Shown here: positions 62,501-64,000 of the stretch, piece after piece
Position numbering within the stretch: position 1 is the first letter of the stretch
Layout of the letters: each line of letters begins with the position of its first letter
Assembly (NCBI GenBank): GCA_024233085.1
Contig: JACKQC010000012.1
Coordinates: 62,001-126,000 of the forward strand
Reading direction: 5' to 3'
Length of the DNA stretch: 64,000 bases
Source of the DNA: Akkermansiaceae bacterium
GTDB lineage: Bacteria > Verrucomicrobiota > Verrucomicrobiia > Verrucomicrobiales > DEV007
Made by a program: the position numbers and the translations under genes
The notes under the pieces: model-generated
What the model saw: only the letters and a program-made list of their open reading frames with translations
What the model was told of the DNA's origin: nothing
The model's database searches: none

Positions 62501-64000
62501 GCACGTCGGCGTCGTACCCGCCGTGGCCAAGCTGGCTGTAAACACGCCCGTCGTCGATATCGAACCAGTTCGCCTTCAGCGTTCCGGAGGTGAACAGCAC
62601 ATCGCCTCCCGCGACCACACTGATCAACCCTGTGAGACCGCGCGCGCCGACGTCGTTGTTCGCCCGCGAGGAGCGCGCGAAAACCCCGCCGTGACCCAAC
62701 TGCGTGTAGGCGTCCCGCGCCTGTCCGGCCGTGAAGACCACGCCACCCATCTGGCCACTGCCACCGATGGTTCCCGGCGCGACCGAGATTTCGCCCTCGC
62801 CGGCGGTCACCCGGATGTTGCCCTGGTGATGCCCGTCCGCGTCAAATCCACCGTGACCGAGCTGCGAATACTGCTCGTTGTCCCAGTAGCTGATGCTGCG
62901 GCCCGACAGAAACTCGACGATGCCGCCGGCGGTGACCGTGATATTGCCCTCGGGCGTGGCGTCAAGCTGCGCCGCCGTCGTCAGCGGCGCCGAACCCCAC
63001 GCGCCCCCCGCCGTGGCCGATCCCGGGTCGGTCTGGTACCCGTTACGGCTCTGCGCGCTGCGGCCGCCGTGGCCGAGCTGGGCGTAGGCGTTGTCGAAGG
63101 CCCCACCGTGGAAACGGACATCGCCCTCGACATTCACCCGGATCTCGCCCGAGTGACCGGCGGAATCCCGCCCGCCGATGGCCGAGTCGAGGCCGCCGTT
63201 GCCGAGTTGCACGAATGACCCGTCGCCGTTGCCGTTCGTATACTGGTAATTGGCGATGACCTCGTCCGGGTTCAACCGGTCGTTGAGCGGATCGCGAAGC
63301 TCCTGCGCGATGCCCTGGTCAAGTTCGCCGTTGCTGTTGCTGTCGTTGGTGGCGGTGTTGATGCCCTCGATGATGATGCGGCCGCTCGCATAGTCGATCT
63401 GTCCGACCCGGACGTGCGCTTCGTTGTAGAGCACGCCGTTTCCGAAGGGATCGGAAATCACCTTGCGACCGTTCCCGTTGTTGTCCGGATCGATCACGAT
63501 CGAGACCGACCCCGGAACGACGCCGCCTTGGCCGAGATAAGCCTGGTTGGCGCGGAGGGCGGAAGAGATTTCCGGCGTGCGCTCGTCGTTGATCGCCTGG
63601 TTCGTGGCTCCGAAGACGTAGGAGTAATCGACGTTCCGGTTGCCGTTGTCGTCGGTGTCGACGCGGTCAAAAAGGGTCACCACCCCCGTGGTGTAATCGA
63701 CAGTCCCGACGATGTTTCCGCCCGAACTGCGGCGCAGAAAACCATCCGAATCGTAGTCCCGAACGTCCGGGTTGACGTTGGTGTCGATGAAAATGGTTCC
63801 CGGCACGATGTTGCCGCGGAATCCGTCGGCCGCGCCACCGTCGTTTCCATGGTAGAGAGTGAAGGTACGGGCCTTCATCGTCGCTTCCTGGAGGGCCGTG
63901 TAGGTGTGCGCGTTGCCGACCATGGAGGCGATGGTGCCACCCGAGCGCACCGGACCCTCGACGGTGTTGCCGATGTAGCCGGTCACCGTGTTAATGTCGG
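41544..64000 (-). CDS. Giant 'AQIGHGG'-repeat protein, N-terminus beyond the window
   Basis: One minus-strand frame, at least 7,480 residues, with no stop up to the window edge, so the gene is larger. By hand count about 125 copies of a repeat with core [YF]-[AST]-[QMK]-[ILVF]-G-[HNAL]-G-G, each followed by a variable G-rich loop and two beta-strand-like phrases such as 'GDITVTSAGGIDVLAVEG'. The alternating hydrophobic pattern predicts a beta-helix/solenoid. H before GG dominates at the N- and C-terminal parts; A, L or N dominate in the middle (~52-50 kb and ~47-43 kb). Two other module types are inserted (see repeat entries). A Gly-Ala tract at ~42095-42250 precedes a unique ~180-residue C-terminal tail ending in a charged helix. 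No beta-barrel or sortase/PEP-CTERM signal is seen at this end. Probably a surface or secreted structural/adhesive protein; secretion route is unknown because the N-terminus is missing. Confidence 0.9.
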   Translation of the reverse strand, partial: DINTVTGYIGNTVEGPVRSGGTIASMVGNAHTYTALQEATMKARTFTLYHGNDGGAADGFRGNIVPGTIFIDTNVNPDVRDYDSDGFLRRSSGGNIVGTVDYTTGVVTLFDRVDTDDNGNRNVDYSYVFGATNQAINDERTPEISSALRANQAYLGQGGVVPGSVSIVIDPDNNGNGRKVISDPFGNGVLYNEAHVRVGQIDYASGRIIIEGINTATNDSNSNGELDQGIAQELRDPLNDRLNPDEVIANYQYTNGNGDGSFVQLGNGGLDSAIGGRDSAGHSGEIRVNVEGDVRFHGGAFDNAYAQLGHGGRSAQSRNGYQTDPGSATAGGAWGSAPLTTAAQLDATPEGNITVTAGGIVEFLSGRSISYWDNEQYSQLGHGGFDADGHHQGNIRVTAGEGEISVAPGTIGGSGQMGGVVFTAGQARDAYTQLGHGGVFARSSRANNDVGARGLTGLISVVAGGDVLFTSGTLKANWFDIDDGRVYSQLGHGGYDADVRHDGGLQLRGTGLGHNGDITVSSGGSVIFQAGDETVNAPGATSGLGEGFGIIHYSQLGHGGYSAVGDHSGNITVTAADDIKFLGGSRTQDDSSDKRNYVILGHGGDESEGYNGARDANDNPTETIKVTATNGDIEFIAGEGRRNWAQLGNGGYSNNGDDVANIDVTAGGHIWFIGGQGSMAEQIIGEQSHYLNAATWAVDPTTGQMQGWVPLMRRDINVGAIDFTLTVDGVNYIANGSTFIEADADGRFTAAQIVQSGTGTVDGNGKLQGANVVGEIDLRTGHVRFTQDIDPNDTYAYGSTYNVSGWGSGTQNNASDNETTNPLLAQAMQGPAAFDGNSAHLAITFNDHRGGMTDVAESPLANVNNNVGIQAGSFSLEIPDGAVVTDDGAGNLVINGSASISDGTNVGTINYTIGQIVLTQAVNPNGLQGVKANYTTDRTVGADFAYAQLGNGGYDADHVGGGASNNDRSDVGDITVRSGGDIRFHGGNGVDAYTQLGNGGRANQGAHSGDILIMTDGAVEFLAGLGADDSDARAYAQLGHGGHDADGNHFGDITIKPWMGTGGSGIGSTAPGLAHIGDATASNPIGVFFKAGNQVEAYAQLGHGGYGSRSGTANSAAGAFGLNGDIVINTGGDVAFVSGTGSTPTEQLTGQRIPGTEDFRITAQLGHGGFGADAANGDGVFRGTANAAVLNGTLDAGDEGAGDGNWGHFGDILVNTTSGNISFMAGNTIALDQRIGTDGNPLPLPADPDNLLVSPGDGEGRFSYAFGGHGGMWTGGDHFGSIEMITQDGSVTVAGGEWTTRATFDKYNHAQIGHGVVDTAGHMGRSTDTITVKALGANGNVNVVAGSGQYSAAQIGNGGRNVDGTHLGDIYVYAGNDVNLRGGVSLEREVIRYGEFQDMSGADGGNGNDISEFDAYYGAGGLKLLLMDEAAAAGAGQKTRLTVSTNNPESGKDIIVRGTLEFRIDESTHTYNGAAAPDYVDDGNGNIIENGNPGNVVGTIDYESGEITWNSAIITNASDSPDLFVDYHAMSQYYNDALRSYAKIGHGGYESRSVAGAHAEVGVTPMFQNLGHAGDIDVRAGVDAMGNYTGTGGSVVGRAGNDQRTWVQIGHGGDDAIAPSGQAYSGDIGVRADGDIVFSGGVMKEDNFNVAWNYDPSKPGGSDNVRVAGVPTSQTINTASSVNNSGLTDMHWAYAQIGHGGYNSDANNQADNNTGDPLVMPDATNGHNGNIYVETNTGDIDFAAGGVRGYGHYVQIGHGGHNSNGNHTGTIVVNSGGDIDFMGGFSAYDANNIEKRSYAQIGHGGHGMTGNLEGVIDVSADGSITFSAGNVAVNGASVPYAAHVFVLNRPNNQDENHRNRAEGRQNVAQIGHGGTFVYGDKTGQIDVSAGSGISFNGGLMLDEREDSTNMNFAMIGHGGYWSWRQYRNNIAPGTNASQADDFNVPYNFVTGLYDGSGQLFWPVDNSINAATGQGLALFDGFSGAINVTSTTGDIAFTGGNGHNTFVQIGHGGYETGGDHEGDIKVDAQAGNVIFNADVDNHGPGGLNPGSGNNTFAHIGHGGLYSMGDITGNIDVNAGAGIKFDGGDSASFAQIGHGGYNSIGTTTAQWGGSNAAFRYGNNRGFRPGSLKGNIEVDAVGDILFTGGNTDGDDGFVMIGHGGRDMVANPDAASKNGDGHSGGITVRSSTGKIRMEGGDRLHQFAQIGHGGFQSMGNHGGDGTGNKLDSDIYVSAATGVEMIATGNDSGANWGSTAAGSRNFAQIGHGGWKSSFRDINDVDGNFYALLQPYGANYNGGSNVNNAGVNPLTPFTNNPDGLALVYNPTTGAYDWVSGAPGTISLGTATVGAFKGDITVITTAAGGDIRVVAPSETEGTLGRRGQEAHAMIGHGGYRVFGDAEGDITITSAGGIDVLAVEGDSSGNQNHDGSFAMIGHGGKESGGKYSGDITITSEDTIRLRGGDSADGANAGFAQVGHGGYDSDDDGTQYREAVRDAANGTKPVVNDDGNSGNIKITVNNGDFEAYAGRDLVTYVQVGHGGYSTRDSHAGNITLDVSGGIAFVASTDLADNVAGFNPGDNNQSFAMLGHGGYDSDGSHGNRDVDGDTINDGDISVTAGAFAAGHAEAGKGIVFRSGDWEDAFSQLGHGGTNSRTYGVSGAPEGLTGDIDVQATGDILFVAGTVRKDIGEVTNADGRLYTQLGHGGYDVDNTSTGSGVIGQGNGHSGDISVVSTNGSISFLGGDITRAVEASPGTGGGRFNWAQLGHGGFAANGDHHGNITVRAGIDADGTVNNANADVWFRAGSTPQDDSGGINYAMLGNGGRTAQGNQGLATETISVMAGRDVIFEAADDNEGFAQLGNGGRDSRGDHAGDIQVFAERNISFVASQFSEYAGLGNGLQTTYGYTGTNAATDLDENLDRAGNFEDDSNTAGGAVGFGVANLHYQRIIPGSVSILVRLDDGTVLGTIADNATTGELVAASSWSFDYNGDTVIDPGPTETITAGDVLGSMNNYYGGQLTFNQDINPGASGGTANIVLTIEHADVDLAYAQLGHGGYDSDTGGNGTINAVGDIRAVARTGGMTFLAGTDNQTYVQVGHGGYETEGSNQGNIFLRAAGDVTLVGGTGGDIDNDKRIYAQIGHGGWGAETTLAVGHEGAIKVSSGSGALFTSLGTGKFDDVFDFDLDGNTDEVTFGADVSVNGVTVQGGVGQFVNGADVNDDDNSAQIGHGGRSATGNHTGDIGVSATKDISVLGGSGYRSFAQIGHGGLAASGNLSGGISVISEGGDLTVKAGPAVGGINVVEAYALVGHGDDRNSNTNNATGTRFGEIFALADTITLDRSGNDIAWIGHTFDMAANQGDPFSNSSNALQTPTDNLGGGMQVIARGGLNYLNEGALLGNGSISINNSFRDNYITPNLQNGDFTYSGNNLIINTLLDSTTSFATTAAQANNLTFIASGDIDANFKIQNPGAGDVNLIAGASIAASSIVDRPSMTGGVSGTDLNFQQIDHLWCPPVGFINIQSIKTDGSQFGNTGTLAGTLSTAAVSTAANGGSTTLTGFGLDPGSVSITVGGVTITDDGNGNLVDAGGTLGAPGNIVGTVDYVRGTVTFTFDADPADANDAVASFDSTTGDVHIDASPRQIAIGSRDGGTNVMGNGVYVIGGNSTDEYAQIGFHSINATDDLGMVDALNGNATGAIMVSAKEGGVRLEAGNQTRAVAQIGHGGDDSTAGFSSVVSDDPTHSGMIVVNAQYGATAGDISLVAGVDTADPFDRDQQWVMIGHGGRAINGDHNGTIDVLGGNILIQAGGQNTGMTDSFAQIGHGGTSSDGAFDGAITVDATGTVTLAAGGGQNAIAHIGHGGVGSDGNKNGKVSVMAAGDITLTAGLGTLDALGGAAGVNRSAQIGHGGNNTTGDYSGLVNIVSGGSISLTGGDTNDSYVQIGHGGVSSDGALDGAINVNSTTGNVTLTSGTGAGSFTQIGHGGLNSDGAKGATLATGAITVTANDLAVNAAAGGADAYSQIGSGGANTSGAINGNVKITATGTSTIAGGAGDRAYAQIGQGGIGSVAPGTPDGAITGNTTLDLVAANGTPLTLTSGAGAGSYTMIGAGGLGYEGTKTSVTSVTGATQTTLDASAGGADAFSQIGAGGSGSTGDITGGTTVSAAGSAGSGVTLRGGAGDRSYAKVGIGGIGAAGTATDGVLDGKTSIDANGGAVTMISGSGAGSFTQIGIGGLDWNGNKLNADISLPNTTDFVLTAGGADAFSQIGAGGSLSNGDITGSLAQNLTATTGGFALTGGAGHRAFAKIGAGGYGNSAVAGGTTQGNTVNLQATMGSVTLTSGGGAGAFTQVGSGGVDWDGTQTGNTVVVNAGGGVSADASMGGTDAFSQIGAGGARSDGDVAGATVNVTAATGNVIVSGGGTNAYGQIGAGGIGVGGIASTLTNATTSVTATLGNVTLTSGSGAGAHTMIGAGGNDWDGDRTNTGVTVVAGGNVALNAGAGGTNAFSQIGTGGVNTAGAATGDVSVTSGGAGGVTLTSGDNQDAFAMIGHGGNETSDGAFTGNVTLAAAGPIALNSGLGENAFTMIGLGGNGNDGVKVGNVKVTSTAGGLSLNGGDSGTTADAFSMIGLGGHSSIGDTTGEVTVNVTGDVALNSGAGLRSFTMIGLGGENGDGVHTATGAGVSVTAGQDVLLNGGTATGGSAHSFAQIGLGGANENSGANTGSILVDAGRDVSLTGGSGGNNNYAQIGNGGFNADGDHDSDITVSAGTGAVSLDGGTGGSNNYAQIGNAGFNADGNVTGSIDIDAGTSVNVRGGTAGSGYAGIGHLGITYTGNRGAAGESIDVNAGTDVNLIGGTVDNTFAMIGHGGLNNTTVGAIFLGDIAVTAQTGNVTIQGGASTASDDAYAMIGHGGTQMTSTATGNIRVDGQNGLLTMQSGGGQTGTGTQTPNFTQIGHGGHEVSGAQSGQIVVLADSIAMSGGTVNDSYSQIGHGGYENDQTADGDLSGNIFVNFDPLTGMVAGGTGDLTMTAGAGTDRYVQIGHGGTNRVDNLSGNITIGQAANFSMTSGAGSRAYTQVGHGGALAVGGSTGGTKTGDISLGASTSATLRAGANLDSYVQFGHGGNENTGNTSGNISFNTAGTFELSAGAGADAYAQLGHGGHLANGNHGLVTEALVLVANAIDLNAGGSGAYSQIGYGGYNTLGDFNSAGIFVNFNPLTSTFLPATGAVTLDATANSNAYAQIGHGGAIDATGTVNAKTGDIVLGGSSSVTLQAGGGADAYAQIGHGGDQNGGDITGSVGVLSTGVITLNGSTGADAYAQIGNGGHDVDGAIGQTGDILAVVGAGLDLNAGTGGRSYAQVGFGGHDADGDLLGDIFVNFNPFTMAPAGGGAIALDGGAGTGTESYAQIGHGGINANGAGGAGSSKTGNLLIGAATTVDVRGGAALSNYAQIGNGGLNADGVLMGSVTVNGTGAVNVAGGTTSDTYAQIGVGGNSTDGAKTGDTTVTGSSFAVKAGTGSGAYGQIGAGGGIRGSNSDQSSGSIASATTVTASTGGVTVDASLGGAQSYAQIGAGGLIATTGADSSSGATTVDAAMGDIVLTGGGASNNYAMIGLGGSGADGAKNSADVTVTGVNVTLTSGGGASAYTKIGSGGGVTGGNNPAAGSVTGDTLVSASGAVSLNGGSGTNSFSQIGAGGSGATGDHSGKVAVMAEGDVTGQAGDGVSAYVQIGNGGLNATGSHGGQMVSVSAMSGAISFTAGDVGVGGYAQVGNGGTNAVGDHSGRVQLLAQGDITFQGGAADGAYAQAGHGGRLAQGDHSGDLGMASLSGAIAFNGGAGLESYAQFGHGGFDADGNHSGNLVARAGGDVTIAPGLGDNAYAQFGHGGTGASGNQSGAVTLSAGTLALTTFYATPDNGAQTTGPVASRDFDDVFDLDMDGTTDSITLSDATVGGIRIGVSAPGAAAGSGAYAQVGHGGVVAHGNKGDYNAPDSQWIYLETSGALHVTGSAAGNGYAQIGHGGTNVVGDLGARITMAAEDGVFVEGGTGGGAYAQIGHGGQDDVAGTGNIEGNKEGKVVVYTRMGDILVQGGGTGLGGYAQIGHGGLNNDGNFGSEGFGIYLGADNGNIGIHGDNLNQALVGQGYGMVGHGDAGAGATAPAGTGDRSDQIVIFSGSGVSGIDATGGVQFHQTASGNLINTSALIQANAGDIIIDTPQALAAYGALNDATNFQVSYLSGGSIFVNQSIGNGLGGFPAGYGYTSSAEINFIAEHDVTVNGSIWNHGDGNINIVAGWDGSGVTAGPTSFTYNNCPPGSAGFSVPNLKGDPATWGNNMGTVYIGGDNNLRDAGTAHGAQDRPLVVGTRGGDLNILGYGIEVAAGSSVTPFGASSTQIGYRPVSAGQDATGMIMAWTKEGGITATAGDNDGAYVQFGHGGLDSPAANHSGMISLRTDYGMTNGDISLNAGTALDTYIQVGHGGSGAMGDMGLAGDLIEMVGGNVSLAAGDMAGSYAQIGSGGLGVDGSLIGEVRVTATGTLEATAGAGDASYVQIGLGGSDSDGTKDGATSVSAAGVTLASGSGAGAYSQIGAGGDQAGGTVTGDTTVNNTGALSLSADGGYSMIGAGGNNADGAHQSATTVTFAGSAMLDATGGAADSFVQIGAGGLNSGGDLTGAVSLIGDGPLTLSSGAAANTYTQIGLGGSNSDGAKDGGTTVSADSVTMTGGGATGTYTQIGAGGAGSTGDITGDTGVTANTGAVSLTTGAGAGAYAMIGAGGGGAHGDHTSATSVLAVGDVSVNAAAATGGAFAQIGAGGSQTDGDLNGDTSVIAGGAVSLTSGATTGAYSQIGLGGADSDGDKLGGTTVQGTEVTLTAGGGAAAYSLIGNGGIGAGVVGDVNAGDVSVTATTGDVSVLAGAGDTSFAQIGNGGSDNQTSDVTGNVSVDAAGDVSLVAGDGDDSTARIGNGGNNSIGQSYGLPGESITVMAGGDLLLRASDFGTNAIAQIGTGGALTTTVDQLADITVSAGGDFSLLAGAAEGAAAQIGNGGPSANGNKEGDIYVHAGNDGELARGAGDNAYAKIGNGDQQFTGAGVGPGSGSGAGAANGDIQVTTGESLSLTGGMIGHRDPALPAASSATDGDTYVAVSRNDPSAAGTGTLSADADSVFTSSDTGELRFYLPGRPANLMEVGTQLNGTAYIGAQPVNSNQAGDEFTITQLTPGGPVLPPSGEHSNLDPHWADNLLTGNLTNDTANYSAALGNYSLYYDTITVNTAGGGPGGAAGAGAGAGPGAGAGAGAGAGAGAGAGAGAGAGAGAGAGAAGAAGAAGAAGEAGGVSGPIVFDPDGNPLPFDAGDSGLSPIGTGTGPNGEQYIIFGQYLTDAGMFLDRDGVVGFAPGMLFAGSPWVVVGPFLDIVLDDYLNDDHTYDVMEREYNNGLLSTQYESHYATPTHPGYSSFSVFGQGGAALLSGYIFPLDEGVDLGNDEDFRRYLEQLQRQIQELGLANEGEEQGAE
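42095..42250 (-). repeat. Gly-Ala tract in the giant protein
   Basis: Roughly 50 codons alternate Gly and Ala with only an occasional Pro, ending in AAG triplets, encoded by mixed GCC/GCT/GCG and GGC/GGG/GGA codons, so it is selected as protein rather than a pure DNA microsatellite. Silk-like linker between the repeat solenoid and the C-terminal tail. Confidence 0.9.
46191..46280 (-). repeat. DxDxDG module (copy 2) in giant protein
   Basis: Encodes 'RDFDDVFDLDMDGTTDSITL', followed by 'VGGIRIGV'. The D-x-D-x-D-G-x-x-D spacing is that of an EF-hand/dockerin-type calcium loop. A sister copy is at 54411-54515. Confidence 0.75.
53100..53360 (-). repeat. 'PGSVSI...VGTVDY..GTVTF' module in giant protein
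   Basis: One of at least six copies of a ~70-residue module. Others lie near 63,240-63,840 (two), 61,200-61,800 (two), 59,400-59,650 and 54,880-55,190. The shared skeleton is 'PGS[VLF]S[IL].[VI]', a DDG.GN.L/V loop, 'GN[IV]VGT[IV][DN]Y..G.[IV]T[FLW]'. It interrupts the AQIGHGG solenoid. Confidence 0.75.
54411..54515 (-). repeat. DxDxDG module (copy 1) in giant protein
   Basis: Encodes 'GKFDDVFDFDLDGNTDEVTF' then 'VSVNGVTVQGGVG'; same FDDVFD-x-D-x-DG-x-TD pattern as the copy at 46191-46280. Possible calcium-binding hinge. Confidence 0.75.

Overview
The window is 64 kb of GC-rich bacterial chromosome, most likely from the Verrucomicrobiota or a close PVC relative. This is inferred from gene content: formylglycine sulfatases, a DUF1080-type protein, a xanthan-lyase-type FAD oxidoreductase, adjacent gyrB-gyrA, an accB-accC pair, tandem PilT ATPases and many GC-rich intergenic repeats. 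Few Shine-Dalgarno sequences are evident. I see no rRNA, tRNA, CRISPR array, integrase or transposase.

Layout. Positions 1-560 hold two arrays of degenerate 7-bp repeats. From 683 to 5891 lie a sugar-phosphate isomerase-like protein, a GNAT acetyltransferase, a sulfatase and a secreted DUF1080/SMP-30 fusion: secreted or periplasmic carbohydrate catabolism. On the minus strand, 5969-10098 carries a small lipoprotein, endonuclease III, a 3D-domain lipoprotein, an AAA+ ATPase and a small membrane protein, followed by a promoter/terminator pair that looks like a small-RNA gene. An 845-residue double alpha/beta-hydrolase (10982-13519, minus) faces away from a small-protein/HNH pair, a second sulfatase, a secreted beta-propeller and an FHA protein. 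A 1132-residue FAD oxidoreductase (minus) is divergent from a NosR/NirI-like flavinylated Fe-S membrane protein. A second candidate small RNA follows (23309-23395), then envelope and stress genes including a DUF883/holin-X/YqjK-like trio. Two PilT-type ATPases precede an ExbD-like lipoprotein and gyrB-gyrA. The minus strand then carries thiE, accC, accB, a class-V aminotransferase and a RelE-like protein.

The last 22.5 kb is one minus-strand reading frame, open to the window edge: at least 7,480 residues built from about 125 copies (hand count) of a repeat centred on 'AQIGHGG', with two other inserted module types and a Gly-Ala tract near the C-terminus. This is the most remarkable object here: a giant, probably surface or extracellular, repeat protein. 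Downstream of it is a ten-unit 21-bp (heptad) repeat array containing a perfect 33-nt palindrome.

Regulatory and repeat features that recur: a dispersed inverted repeat (arms CAACAGGGTTG/CAACCCTGTTG) in five intergenic gaps; -10-like hexamers 6-11 nt upstream of several start codons, suggesting leaderless or near-leaderless transcripts; and a 326-bp element with 24-bp imperfect terminal inverted repeats.
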